A DNA stretch of 64,000 bases from VXYL01 sp963666465 (GTDB lineage: Bacteria; Pseudomonadota; Gammaproteobacteria; Pseudomonadales; Azotimanducaceae): positions 1,612,001 to 1,676,000 of the forward strand of contig OY762824.1 of NCBI GenBank assembly GCA_963666465.1. The letters are read 5' to 3'. This document shows positions 35,612 through 44,667 of this stretch, one piece after another; positions within the stretch are counted from its first letter, which is position 1, and every line of letters begins with the position of its first letter. The position numbers and the translations under genes were made by a program. Under the pieces are notes generated by a model. It worked only from the letters and a program-made list of their open reading frames with translations, did no database searches and was not told the DNA's origin.

Positions 35612-36510
35612 ACACCCAGGTCACCTGCATTGGCCTTCCTGCGGGTTGGATCAATGCCTGGCTCGCAGCGGTCGGGGCCACCGTGCTCGACCCCCGCATC
35701 CGCCTGCACTGGAAGGCGAGAGGCCATCAGGCAGTCTTGTCGTGCGTCGATGTCGATCCGCTCGAGGCGCTTGTCGAGGCGTGGCCGGATGCGGAGCGGT
35801 TGTCCGACTTGCCGATTGCGGAGCACTGGCGACAAGCGGGCGAACTACGGCGCCGGGTATCGGTGGGGTCTTTCGTTCTTCGTGCGCGCGCCGCAAGGAG
35901 CGACCCGCACTCGTGGACACTGTCCTCAACGATGACTGATCTGTCTGTGGACGCGGAGGGGGACGTGGCACATGCCCTGCTTGATCCGGCTGGGCCGGGG
36001 ACCGTCAAGTGGCTGCATCATCGACTGATGAAGGTCCATCGGCATGTGCGCGATCCTTCCCGGGAGATTATTGGGGCCTCGCTGATGGGCCAAGGCGAGC
36101 GGGTGAAGGACAACGGCCTGGGTTTTGACCAATCGAGATTGGGCTCGCAGTGCGACGATTCCGACCGTTGGACCGATCCTGTTGTCGAGGTTCTCGCGTT
36201 TTTCGGCCTCGCGGTGTTCCCCATGCGCGGGCGCGGGTCGGACGGCCGGCTTGAGCGCGCCGCGTTCGGAGACGAGAGGCAAAGGGGTTGGCGCAAGACT
36301 GCGGGCAGCACGGAGCCCCGTCGCTTGTACTGGCCGGCCTGGCGCCAGGCGCTGGACGCCAACGGTATCGACGCGTTGCTCGACGTCTGGAAATCCGATG
36401 CGGAGGAGCGGTGGCCTCTGCTGGGCGTCCACGCGGCCTGGCGGACCGTGCCGTTCCAGGCCAAGGTTCGCGCGGACCCGACCCGCGCTCTCGGTGCGGA
36501 GCGCCTGTGA
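35608..36510 (+). CDS. csb3: Type I-G CRISPR protein Csb3 (GSU0052 family), Cas8-like large subunit
   Basis: A 300-residue protein starting VTCIGLPAGWINAWLAAVGA and containing DVAHALLDPAGPGTVKWLHH, EVLAFFGLAVFPMRGRG and YWPAWRQALDANGIDALLDV. This fits the Csb3/GSU0052 family, regarded as a compact Cas8 equivalent in type I-G that should contact the PAM and Cas3. The assignment rests on recall of the family and its fixed position among cas3, csb1 and csb2; no Csx17 is present. GTG 35608 overlaps the cas3 stop, and the protein ends with a four-base overlap onto cas4. Confidence 0.75.
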   Translation: MNTQVTCIGLPAGWINAWLAAVGATVLDPRIRLHWKARGHQAVLSCVDVDPLEALVEAWPDAERLSDLPIAEHWRQAGELRRRVSVGSFVLRARAARSDPHSWTLSSTMTDLSVDAEGDVAHALLDPAGPGTVKWLHHRLMKVHRHVRDPSREIIGASLMGQGERVKDNGLGFDQSRLGSQCDDSDRWTDPVVEVLAFFGLAVFPMRGRGSDGRLERAAFGDERQRGWRKTAGSTEPRRLYWPAWRQALDANGIDALLDVWKSDAEERWPLLGVHAAWRTVPFQAKVRADPTRALGAERL

Positions 36511-37127
36511 GCGTCGAGCCTATCGTTCCGATTTCGGCGATCGAGCACTTCGCGTACTGCCCGCGGCAATGTGCACTCATCCATTGCGATGGCGTATGGA
36601 ATGACAACGAGCACACCGTCAGGGGTTCTCGTGCGCACCGCCGGGTGGACAGCGGGGCGCACCGACGTGAGCGGGACCGCATGGTGCTTCGCAGCATCCC
36701 GCTTTGGTCGGAGGCGCTGGGCCTCACGGGAAGGGCGGATGCGGTCGAGGTTGGCGCGGGCGACAGCGTGTGTCCGGTCGAGTACAAGGCAGGGGTCCGC
36801 CACGGCACAACCGCGGATCTTCAGTTGTGTGCGCAGGCGATGTGCCTCGAGGAGATGCTCGGCTCCGAGATTGTGCATGGGTACGTCTGGTACGGCGCGT
36901 CGCGGCGGCGCACCGCCGTGCGCTTCTCCGTCGCGCTCCGTGACGAAGTGCGTGGCATCGTCGACGTAATCCGCTCGCAGCTCGTGACGGGTGCCCTACC
37001 CGAGCCAGTCGACGACGAACGCTGCGAAGAGTGTCAACTTCTGCATCACTGCCTGCCCGGGCTGTCGGGCGCGCCGCCCAGGGTGCGCCGCTACATGAAC
37101 GACATCGTGTTCGGATGCGCTACCTGA
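36507..37127 (+). CDS. cas4: Cas4 exonuclease, separate from Cas1
   Basis: 206 residues of the RecB-like Cas4 family. The first iron-sulphur cysteines are in HFAYCPRQCAL and the C-terminal ones in ERCEECQLLHHCLPG, giving a four-Cys cluster. The nuclease motifs are LTGRADAVEV (Asp) and CPVEYKAG (ExK), with the QLCAQAMCLEEMLG helix (Q motif). Cas4 trims prespacers and helps select the PAM. In the reference I-G system of Geobacter it is fused to Cas1; here the two are separate, with cas1 ATG 37115 overlapping the cas4 end by 13 bp. The start GTG 36507 overlaps the csb3 stop. Confidence 0.9.
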   Translation: MSVEPIVPISAIEHFAYCPRQCALIHCDGVWNDNEHTVRGSRAHRRVDSGAHRRERDRMVLRSIPLWSEALGLTGRADAVEVGAGDSVCPVEYKAGVRHGTTADLQLCAQAMCLEEMLGSEIVHGYVWYGASRRRTAVRFSVALRDEVRGIVDVIRSQLVTGALPEPVDDERCEECQLLHHCLPGLSGAPPRVRRYMNDIVFGCAT

Positions 37128-38131
37128 ATACCGTTTATGTTCGCGACCATCGCGCCCGCGTGCAGTGTCGCCGCGGCTCGCTGCTGGTGACTTCTCCGGA
37201 GGGGAGTCAGCGGATTCCGCTTGAAGCTGTCGATGCCGTGGTGCTCTTGGGCGGTGCCCAGCTCACCACCCAGGCTCTCGACGCCTGTACACGCCGGGGT
37301 GTTCGCGTGGCCGCCCTGAACAGAGGCGGCGCGGTTCGGTTCACCGTCAGCGGAGTCACGGGTGGGAACGTGCACCTGCGCACGGCGCTGTATCGGGCCG
37401 TCACGGATGCGTCTCGATCCCTGGAGTTGGCGAGGACGATCGTTGCCGCGAAGCTGCAGAACAGCCGAAGCGTGGTGGGCCGCTGGTCTCGCGATGCGAA
37501 GGACTCGGTGCTGCGTGGCGAGCTCGCCGAACGCAGCGAGGCGATACTGGCGCGTGTCGCCCGCCTCGCGGAAGCAACGACGGGTGACCATGTCCGAGGG
37601 GTCGAGGGAGATGCCGCGAGGATCTACTTCCGCGCGTTGAGCAGGGTCCTGGCCTCAGCCCAACTCGGGTTCTCCGCGAGGACGCGGCGACCGCCCCGGG
37701 ATCCGGTTAACGCGGCCCTGGGGTTCTGCTACGGGCTATTGGTCACGGAATTCATCGGCGCCCTAGAGAGCGTCGGTCTGGATTTCCAGATGGGCTTCTT
37801 GCATCGGCCACGCTCGGGGCGGCCCTCGCTCGCCCTCGACCTTACCGAGGAACTACGACCCCTTGCCGACCGCTTCGTGGTCACCTTGGTGCGTCGGCGG
37901 CAAATCGGCCCGGACGACTTCGACGAGACGCCGGGCGGGGCCGTGTATCTCAGCGACGATGGCAGGACCAAGCTCATCGGAGCGTGGGAAGAGCACAAGG
38001 ACACGGAGTTCCGCCATCGTCTGCTCGGGCGGAACGTTGGCCGGTGGGCATTGCCATCCGTTCAGGCGACTCTGCTCGCGCGTCATTTGCGGGGCGATCT
38101 GCCTCACTATCCGCCCTTCGTGCTTCCTTGA
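37115..38131 (+). CDS. cas1: Cas1 integrase
   Basis: 338 residues. The N-terminal beta domain (LNTVYVRDHRARVQ, IPLEAVDAVVLLGGAQLTTQ) is followed by the helical catalytic domain. The metal-binding residues are visible as Glu about 164 (VEGDAARIYF), His about 230 (QMGFLHRPRSGRPSL) and Asp about 242 (LALDLTEELRP). Cas1 with Cas2 integrates prespacers at the leader-proximal repeat by two transesterifications, duplicating the repeat. All active-site residues are present, so the adaptation machinery should be competent. This matters for the spacer-like units at 54, 11182 and 29684. Confidence 0.92.
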   Translation: MRYLNTVYVRDHRARVQCRRGSLLVTSPEGSQRIPLEAVDAVVLLGGAQLTTQALDACTRRGVRVAALNRGGAVRFTVSGVTGGNVHLRTALYRAVTDASRSLELARTIVAAKLQNSRSVVGRWSRDAKDSVLRGELAERSEAILARVARLAEATTGDHVRGVEGDAARIYFRALSRVLASAQLGFSARTRRPPRDPVNAALGFCYGLLVTEFIGALESVGLDFQMGFLHRPRSGRPSLALDLTEELRPLADRFVVTLVRRRQIGPDDFDETPGGAVYLSDDGRTKLIGAWEEHKDTEFRHRLLGRNVGRWALPSVQATLLARHLRGDLPHYPPFVLP

Positions 38132-38135
38132 GACC

Positions 38136-38426
38136 ATGGACATCCTGTTGACCTACGATATCGCAGAAACGGATGGTCCCGGTGCATCGCGGCTCCGGCG
38201 CATCGCGGAAATCTGTGAGCGGTATGGTCAACGCGTGCAGTTCTCGGTTTTCCAGTTCCGGCTGTCGCCCGCCAAGCTCGCCCGATTGATCGGCGAGGTC
38301 GAAGATGTGATCGACCGTCAGGATGACTCGGTGATCGTTTACCGTTTCCCCGGACGTATCGACGAGGCAGCTACGCATCTCGGTCGTGCACAGGAACGAA
38401 ATCTGGGCCGTCCATGGGTAGTTTGA
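38136..38426 (+). CDS. cas2: Cas2
   Basis: 96 residues with the ferredoxin-like Cas2 fold. The start MDILLTYDIAETDGPGASRL carries the conserved Asp after the first strand, followed by RLRRIAEICERYGQRVQFSV and FRLSPAKLARLIGEVEDVID. It forms the dimer core of the Cas1-Cas2 integrase. ATG 38136 lies four bases after the cas1 stop. It is the last gene of the cas operon and the array leader begins immediately downstream. Confidence 0.92.
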   Translation: MDILLTYDIAETDGPGASRLRRIAEICERYGQRVQFSVFQFRLSPAKLARLIGEVEDVIDRQDDSVIVYRFPGRIDEAATHLGRAQERNLGRPWVV

Positions 38427-38617
38427 CGGTCTGCGAACCGCCGGTGATTCTCCGAAGACGCATCTCGACGGGGCGTCAGATGGCGGTTTTGACCACAATT
38501 GGCTGCGTATCGTCGTGTAGAGTCACGGTCTTGCGAGGGATCGTGCCTCCCGTCGTACTCCTTAACAGCTTGAACTGGCTTCCGCACGGGCTGAGTTAGC
38601 CCGGTAGCGGATTAGCA
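38427..38617 (+). promoter_or_regulatory. CRISPR leader region
   Basis: The 191 bp between the cas2 stop and the first perfect repeat has no coding potential and should contain the array promoter and the integration anchoring sequences. It ends with a short hairpin CGGGCT-GAGTT-AGCCCG about 15 bp before repeat 1, and a somewhat more AT-rich stretch (CTCCTTAACAGCTTGAACTG) lies just upstream. Leader polarity is inferred because repeats at this side are perfect while the far-end repeat is degenerate. Confidence 0.7.
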
Positions 38618-40350
38618 GTGTCGCCGGGACTCACGTCCCGGCCTTCGTTGAGCGGGTTGCAGGGATCAGTAGGCAGACATCGAGTGTGCAGGTGTCGCCG
38701 GGACTCACGTCCCGGCCTTCGTTGAGCGGTCGCCGTCCGGGACGCCCGGACGCGCCCCGATCACCGTGTCGCCGGGACTCACGTCCCGGCCTTCGTTGAG
38801 CGTCTTCGCGTGCCAGTGGACCTGGATCGTCGCGACCGTGTGTCGCCGGGACTCACGTCCCGGCCTTCGTTGAGCGGCCGCGCTCGACGGAAGCCAGCAG
38901 GTCGCCGAGGATGTGTCGCCGGGACTCACGTCCCGGCCTTCGTTGAGCGCTGTGCGAGCTTGTGCCGCCGGTCGGCACCGTGACGGGTGTCGCCGGGACT
39001 CACGTCCCGGCCTTCGTTGAGCGGCCCCCACTTCGCTGCCCGTTACCCGATTGTCGTGCAAGTGTCGCCGGGACTCACGTCCCGGCCTTCGTTGAGCGCT
39101 CGACTGGCGGCGGTCGGGGCACCTGCAGGTGTCGGGTGTCGCCGGGACTCACGTCCCGGCCTTCGTTGAGCGATGAAGAGGACGGACCACCCCGCGAGAA
39201 TCAGCAGCGGTGTCGCCGGGACTCACGTCCCGGCCTTCGTTGAGCGGTGGCGGTTAGTCCGCCCGCTGTCCCAGCCCGTCGGGTGTCGCCGGGACTCACG
39301 TCCCGGCCTTCGTTGAGCGCGTCGGGTGACGTCGGAGGTCAGTGCGGAGGCGCGAGTGTCGCCGGGACTCACGTCCCGGCCTTCGTTGAGCGGCCGCGAA
39401 GTACGCCGGCAAGGCGGATGCGGAGATGGTGTCGCCGGGACTCACGTCCCGGCCTTCGTTGAGCGAGCGATAGCACAACGAGCCATGCGGGTTGACTACC
39501 CGTGTCGCCGGGACTCACGTCCCGGCCTTCGTTGAGCGGTCGCGGTGGCGCGGGTGGACCGGCCGGGCGGCCCTTGTGTCGCCGGGACTCACGTCCCGGC
39601 CTTCGTTGAGCGCAGGGCGTGTTTGAGCGCGTCAACAGCCTTGAGGGCGGTGTCGCCGGGACTCACGTCCCGGCCTTCGTTGAGCGACGGTTCGGGTGAG
39701 GGCAGAGAACGGCTTTGGCGTGTGTGTCGCCGGGACTCACGTCCCGGCCTTCGTTGAGCGCGCTGCCGCACGGCCAACTTCTCCAGCGGCACGAACCCGT
39801 GTCGCCGGGACTCACGTCCCGGCCTTCGTTGAGCGCACCCCCGCGCCGTGGTGCGCGAGGGCGCGAACTTCGTGTCGCCGGGACTCACGTCCCGGCCTTC
39901 GTTGAGCGCACTGGGATATCGGAGGGGCGCGGCTGGGGCGGCTGGGTGTCGCCGGGACTCACGTCCCGGCCTTCGTTGAGCGAGGTGGCCATTCTTCGCC
40001 TGCCCCAATTCGTCGTAGGCGTGTCGCCGGGACTCACGTCCCGGCCTTCGTTGAGCGGTCTCTGCATCGCGGGCGAGCGACTGCCGAGCGCCCCGTGTCG
40101 CCGGGACTCACGTCCCGGCCTTCGTTGAGCGGCGACGTCCACCGGCGTGCGCCGGTCGACCGTGCGCGTGTCGCCGGGACTCACGTCCCGGCCTTCGTTG
40201 AGCGGTCAAGGAAGCGCCGACGCACGTGTACGTCAAGGGGGTGTCGCCGGGACTCACGTCCCGGCCTTCGTTGAGCGGCGGTGAGCGCGACTGTGCGGGC
40301 GGTGATCCTGATCGTGTCGCCGGGACTCACGTCCCGGCCTTCGTTGACGA
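38618..40350 (+). CRISPR. CRISPR array, 24 repeats of 37 bp, 23 spacers of 36-38 bp
   Basis: The repeat begins GTGTCGCC, contains the perfect stem CCGGGAC-TCAC-GTCCCGG and ends CTTCGTTGAGCG. I placed 24 copies, the first at 38618-38654 and the last at 40314-40350. Spacer lengths are 36 (nine), 37 (eleven) and 38 (three). Copies 1-23 appear identical; the last diverges in its final bases (TTGACGA instead of TTGAGCG), marking the leader-distal end. It belongs to the type I-G cas operon immediately upstream. Spacers are all different and GC-rich. Apparent reading frames across the array are spurious. Confidence 0.98.
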
Positions 40351-40457
40351 GTCATCGGTTCTGCGACATGAATGGGTTCGCCGGACACGAGGCCAAGATA
40401 AAGCGGTTCATGCCATGGGTGAAGAATCCCCCATGCAGTCGCGCCTACAAGCCGGAG

Positions 40458-41327
40458 CTATGCCTGCAACCAATCGAGGTCCGCGGCTGTCGCAGACATC
40501 GCAGATGTCGCAGACATCAAGAGTGGGGGTGGGCGCGGGGTTGTGGGGATGCTTGGGTAGCCGACGTCGACCAGGTAGAGGCCTTGGGCTGGAGCAGTGG
40601 GCGGGGCCTGGCGGCGGTCTCGGCCGGCCAGCAGAGCTGCGGGTGCGTCGGTTGGAAGGGTGCCGCGGCCTACGGCCAGCAAGGCGCCGGCGATGTTGCG
40701 CACCATGCGCAGGACGAAGGCATTGGCCTGGATGTCGATGGCGACGAAGCTGCCGACGCGGCGCACGCGCAGGTGGTGGATGCAGCGCCAAGGCGAGCGC
40801 GACTGGCAGGCGGCGGCGCGGAAGGCGGAGAAGTCGTGCTCGCCTATCAGTGGCAGGGCTGCATGCTGCATTGCGGTTTCGTCGAGGCGCTGTTCCATCC
40901 AGGTGCAAAGGCCGCGGGCGATGACGGGGCGCGTCGGGCCATCTTGGATGACATAGACGTAGCGGCGCCACTTGGCGTCAAAGCGGGCGCTGAAGCCGGC
41001 GGGCATTGTGCGACACCAGACAATGCCGAGGCCCTCTGGAGTCAAGCTGGTGACGCCCAGGCGCCAGGCGTCTTCGGTGCGTGCTGCACGGGCGGGAAAG
41101 CTCACGATTTGCTGCGTCGCATGGACGCCGGCGTCGGTGCGGCCGGCCGCGACGATTCTTGCCGCGTTGGGCGGTTGATTGCCGACATCGGCGATGGCCT
41201 GCTCCAGCGCACCCTGCACCGTCGCCACGCCCGCTTGCGATTGCAGGCCGTGGAAGTCGCGACCATCGTATTCGACGCCGAAGACGACCGTGTTCGCAGA
41301 GGCCACGGCCTTGCCGGTCTCGCTCAC
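40458..41327 (-). CDS. truA: tRNA pseudouridine(38-40) synthase TruA
   Basis: 289 residues. The catalytic Asp (about 65) lies in AAGRTDAGVHA, preceded by VVFGVEYDGRDFHGLQSQ. Other family motifs are FSARFDAKWRRYVYVI and FVLRMVRNIAGALLAVGRG. The enzyme converts U38-U40 of many tRNAs to pseudouridine. The last 20 residues (LMSATSAMSATAADLDW) are a tail encoded by a short CGCAGACAT repeat at about 40489-40515. Start ATG 41327 overlaps the fimV-like stop by four bases, so it is translationally coupled within the leu-asd-fimV-truA cluster. The gene usually next in this order in Pseudomonas, trpF, is not here. Confidence 0.95.
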   Translation of the reverse strand: MSETGKAVASANTVVFGVEYDGRDFHGLQSQAGVATVQGALEQAIADVGNQPPNAARIVAAGRTDAGVHATQQIVSFPARAARTEDAWRLGVTSLTPEGLGIVWCRTMPAGFSARFDAKWRRYVYVIQDGPTRPVIARGLCTWMEQRLDETAMQHAALPLIGEHDFSAFRAAACQSRSPWRCIHHLRVRRVGSFVAIDIQANAFVLRMVRNIAGALLAVGRGTLPTDAPAALLAGRDRRQAPPTAPAQGLYLVDVGYPSIPTTPRPPPLLMSATSAMSATAADLDWLQA

Positions 41328-42298
41328 AGTCGCTGCAGCAGTTCCGCCGCCGCGGCGCGCTGGTCCGGGTCGCCTTGCTCCGAGACTTCCTTCAGCACTT
41401 CGCCGGCGCTGTCCGTGTCGCCAATGTCCATGTATGCCCTGGCAAGTTGCAGCTTCACGTTGACGGCGTCGCCTTCCACCGCGTCGATGGCGGCATCGAG
41501 GTCTTCGGGCGTGGCCGGTGCTTCGCCCTGTGACGCGGGCGGGGCCGGCGCCGCCACGCTTCGCACACGCGTCGCGAGGCCCCCGAGCGAGGAGGTGTCC
41601 GGCTCCTTCTGCACGGTTGGGGCCGCACGCCGTCGCCAGCGACGCCAGGCAGCACTGCCGCCCACACCAAGGAGAATGCCGAGCATGAGGCCCAACGCCG
41701 GCAACGCGGCCATTGGCGGAGGGGAACGTCCGGCAGGGGGCATCGGCTGTGAACGCGACGGCTCGGAAGCAGCCGCCGTCGGTTCTTGCCCCGACGCGCC
41801 CGCAAGGGCGCGCCGCAACGATGCATTCTCTTCGAGCAGTCGGTCTCGCTCACTCGCCACTCGTTCAAGGGCCTCGGCAGCGCGGGCAACCTCCACGCGC
41901 AGGGCGGCGTTTTCCGTCGCCAGGCGTTCGATGACCGCGGCACTTGCCTCAGCGGCTGCCGGCTCGCGCACGACTTCGGCTTGTTCGCGGGAAGCCACAA
42001 CGGCCTGCCCCGCTTCCGCCGTCCGCGCATCCGCCCAAGGCAACGTCAACCGAGCTCCGGCTCGCAGTCGGCCCGGGTCACCCTCGGTGAAGGCGTGCGG
42101 ATTGGCACGAACGATCGCGAGCATGGCCTCCTCGATCGAAACACCGTCGCGGCGCATCTCGGCGGCGATGCTCCAAAGCGTGTCTGTGCCACCGACCACG
42201 ACATGACTGACAGGCTCGCCCTGGCGGTTTTCGGCGCCGAAAGCCGGAGGGGTCACAGCCAACGCGACCACGGCAATGGCGCCGGCGGCTTGAGCCAC
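41324..42298 (-). CDS. fimV: FimV-like LysM/TPR-motif membrane protein
   Basis: About 324 residues. An N-terminal signal-like segment (AAGAIAVVALAVTPPAFGAE) is followed by a LysM-type peptidoglycan-binding domain (TDTLWSIAAEMRRDGVSIEE), a coiled coil (ENAALRVEVARAAEALERVA), a single membrane helix (ALPALGLMLGILLGVGG) and the C-terminal FimV domain (VKLQLARAYMDIGDTDSAGE and LLQRL). This is a short version of the polar hub protein FimV, which is often over 700 residues. Position between asd and truA supports the name. The start is GTG 42298 or TTG 42301; the frame is open far upstream but only as antisense to asd and leuB. Confidence 0.8.
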   Translation of the reverse strand: MAQAAGAIAVVALAVTPPAFGAENRQGEPVSHVVVGGTDTLWSIAAEMRRDGVSIEEAMLAIVRANPHAFTEGDPGRLRAGARLTLPWADARTAEAGQAVVASREQAEVVREPAAAEASAAVIERLATENAALRVEVARAAEALERVASERDRLLEENASLRRALAGASGQEPTAAASEPSRSQPMPPAGRSPPPMAALPALGLMLGILLGVGGSAAWRRWRRRAAPTVQKEPDTSSLGGLATRVRSVAAPAPPASQGEAPATPEDLDAAIDAVEGDAVNVKLQLARAYMDIGDTDSAGEVLKEVSEQGDPDQRAAAAELLQRL

Positions 42299-42357
42299 CA
42301 ACGCATGCTTCGCCCCTACAGCGGGATGTTGAGCCCTCTCGGGGCGACCTCCTGGGG

Positions 42358-42382
42358 GGAAGGGCATCCTGCCCTCCCTCGC
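42358..42382. repeat. REP-like palindrome (GGGC-ATCCT-GCCC)
   Basis: AAGGGCATCCTGCCCTCCCT in the 257-bp gap between fimV and asd matches the family seen after the VOC gene at 22108 and after leuB at 44694. The rest of the gap (42299-42555) shows no gene. Confidence 0.45.
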
Positions 42383-42555
42383 GCCGCAAGGCGCGCAAGC
42401 GACTCGGCTACGCAAGGCGAGGGCGGTCGCGCCGCGTGGACGCAAGGGACGGCGCGTTGAGAGGGCGGACCGTCCGCCCCCCCAACGTACACGACCTCCA
42501 GGCACGTTGTCGGCAACTCGCGGCAGGTACAAGCGATTTGCGCCGCACGAGTCCA

Positions 42556-43572
42556 TCAGAGCAGCTCTTGCAGCCGTTCTGCGATCTGGATGCTGTTGAG
42601 GGCCGCGCCCTTGCGCACGTTGTCCGACACCACCCACAGGTTCAGGCCGCGCTCGCGGCTCAGGTCCTGGCGAATGCGACCCACAAAGACGGGGTCCTCG
42701 CCGGCCGCATGATCCACCGGATTGGGGCAGGCGGCGTTCATGTCGTCCACCACCACGACGCCTTCCGCCGCATGGAGCAGGTCCCGGGCGTCGGCCGGCG
42801 AGAGCGGGTCGCGGGTCTCGATGTGAACCGCTTCGGAATGGCCATAGAAGACGGGCACGCGCACGCAGGTGGGATTCACCAAGAGGTCGTCGTCCTCGAA
42901 GATCTTGCGTGTCTCCTGCACCATCTTCATCTCTTCGACGGTGAAGCCGTTGTCGAGTGTGTCCCAGGCGTTCGCCACGGCGTTGAAGGCGATTTGCACC
43001 GGATGGGCCGTGAAGTCCTCCACCGGCTTGCCGTTCAACAGGTTCGCGGTCTGCCCCGCCAGTTCCTGAATGCCGGTGGCGCCGGCGCCGGACACGGCCT
43101 GATAGGTGGCCACGTTCACCCGCTCGATGCCCACCGCGTCGTAGATGGGCTTCAGCGCCACCGCCATCTGGATGGTCGAGCAGTTCGGATTGGCGATGAT
43201 GTTGGGCCCCAGGCCGTCCACGATGCAGTGCGGATTCACTTCCGGCACCACCAGGGGAATGCCCTCCTCCATGCGGAACTTGGAGGTGTTGTCGATCACC
43301 ACCGCGCCGGCGTCGGCGGCACGCGGCGCGTGGTCCGCGGAAATGCTGCCGCCGGCGGAAAAGAACGCGATCTGCACATCGTCGAAGTCGAACTCGTTGA
43401 GTACCTGCACCGCAATCGACTTGCCGTGGAACTGCAGCCGCCTGCCGGCCGAACGCTCCGACGCCAACAGGTGCAGTTCGGCGACCGGGAAGTTCCGTGC
43501 CTCGAGGATTTCGCGCATCGCCTCGCCCACCGCTCCGGTGGCGCCGGCGATGGCGACGTTCATGGCTTCCAT
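42556..43572 (-). CDS. asd: Aspartate-semialdehyde dehydrogenase
   Basis: 338 residues. The NADP-binding start is NVAIAGATGAVGEAMREIL, the active-site cysteine is in IIANPNCSTIQM, and the substrate loop is YQAVSGAGATGIQEL. The enzyme reduces aspartyl phosphate to aspartate semialdehyde for lysine, threonine, methionine and diaminopimelate synthesis. The start is ATG 43572 or, three codons later, ATG 43563. It follows leuB by 15 bp in the same transcript. All key residues are present. Confidence 0.95.
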   Translation of the reverse strand: MEAMNVAIAGATGAVGEAMREILEARNFPVAELHLLASERSAGRRLQFHGKSIAVQVLNEFDFDDVQIAFFSAGGSISADHAPRAADAGAVVIDNTSKFRMEEGIPLVVPEVNPHCIVDGLGPNIIANPNCSTIQMAVALKPIYDAVGIERVNVATYQAVSGAGATGIQELAGQTANLLNGKPVEDFTAHPVQIAFNAVANAWDTLDNGFTVEEMKMVQETRKIFEDDDLLVNPTCVRVPVFYGHSEAVHIETRDPLSPADARDLLHAAEGVVVVDDMNAACPNPVDHAAGEDPVFVGRIRQDLSRERGLNLWVVSDNVRKGAALNSIQIAERLQELL

Positions 43573-43587
43573 CAGCCTGCCTCCTCC

Positions 43588-44667
43588 TTACGCCGCACCC
43601 AGTGCGCCGATCACGGCATCCGCCATCTCGTCGGTTCCCACGCGACGGAATGCGGCGCTCTCCGTCGCCGGCAGGATGTCCGCCGTGCGCAACCCGTCCG
43701 CGAGCACCGCCTGCACCGCACTTTCGACCCGCTCCGCCGCCCAAGCCTCGCCCAAGCTGTAGCGCAGCATCATCGCCGCCGAAAGGATCGTCGCCAGCGG
43801 ATTCGCGACGTTTTGCCCCGCGATGTCCGGTGCGCTGCCGTGTACCGGCTCGAACATGCCCTGGTCGTTCGCATTCAGGGAGGCCGAGGGCAACATGCCG
43901 AGGGAGCCGGTGAGCATGGCGGCCACGTCCGAGAGGATGTCGCCGAACATGTTGCCCGTGACGACGACATCGAACTGCTTCGGCGCCCGCACGAGCTGCA
44001 TGGCGGCGTTGTCCACGTACAGGTGGCTGAGCTCCACGTCCGGGTAGTCGGCATGAACCTCCGTCACCACCTCGCGCCAAAGCTGCGTCACTTCGAGCAC
44101 GTTGGCCTTGTCCACCGAGCACAGCCGCCCATTGCGCTTTTGCGCGAGTTCGAAGGCGACGCGAGCGATGCGCGCAATCTCGCGCTCCTCATAGACATAG
44201 GTGTTGAAGCCCCGCCGGCCGCCGTTGCCGACCTCGACGCCGCGCGGCTCGCCGAAATAGATGCCGCCGGTGAGTTCGCGGACGATGAGGATGTCGAGGT
44301 CCGCCACCAGTTCCGCCTTCAGCGAAGACGCCTCCGCAAGCGACGCGAACAGTGTCGCCGGACGCAGGTTGGCGAACAGGTCCAGCCCTTCCCGCATCCC
44401 GAGAAGGCCCTTCTCCGGGCGTTCGGTCATGGGCAGGCCCTCCCACTTCGGGCCACCCACGGCTCCCAGCAACACTGCGTCCGAGTCCCGCGCCGTCGCC
44501 AGCGTGTCCGGGGGCAGCGGCGTGCCGTGGCGGTCGATGGCCACGCCTCCCAAGTCCGCCTCGTCGAACGCGAGCGGAAGATCCAGCGCCCGCAGCACGC
44601 GCAGCACATGCGGCATCACTTCCGCGCCGACCCCGTCCCCCGGAATCACCAGTACGCGCTTGTCCAT
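43588..44667 (-). CDS. leuB: 3-isopropylmalate dehydrogenase
   Basis: 359 residues starting MDKRVLVIPGDGVGAEVMPH, with the family motifs LLGAVGGPKWEGLP, LTGGIYFGEPRG and the substrate-cation site VDNAAMQLVRAPKQFDVVVT. NAD contacts lie in FEPVHGSAPDIAGQNVANPL. It oxidises and decarboxylates 3-isopropylmalate in leucine synthesis. Start ATG 44667 has GGAGGC about 13 bases upstream; the frame is open to 44715 but that part contains a REP-like palindrome. Between it and leuD lies a 215-bp gap. Confidence 0.95.
   Translation of the reverse strand: MDKRVLVIPGDGVGAEVMPHVLRVLRALDLPLAFDEADLGGVAIDRHGTPLPPDTLATARDSDAVLLGAVGGPKWEGLPMTERPEKGLLGMREGLDLFANLRPATLFASLAEASSLKAELVADLDILIVRELTGGIYFGEPRGVEVGNGGRRGFNTYVYEEREIARIARVAFELAQKRNGRLCSVDKANVLEVTQLWREVVTEVHADYPDVELSHLYVDNAAMQLVRAPKQFDVVVTGNMFGDILSDVAAMLTGSLGMLPSASLNANDQGMFEPVHGSAPDIAGQNVANPLATILSAAMMLRYSLGEAWAAERVESAVQAVLADGLRTADILPATESAAFRRVGTDEMADAVIGALGAA

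Noticed and set aside
39545..40128. Open reading frames of 60-140 codons across 38.7-40.3 kb
   Set aside because: They are produced by the stop-free CRISPR repeat (VSPGLTSRPSLS and AQRRPGRESRRH translations) and end or start with spacers.
42299..44122. Upstream extension of the fimV frame to 932 codons
   Set aside because: It is out-of-frame sequence within asd and leuB, whose own products are unmistakable.
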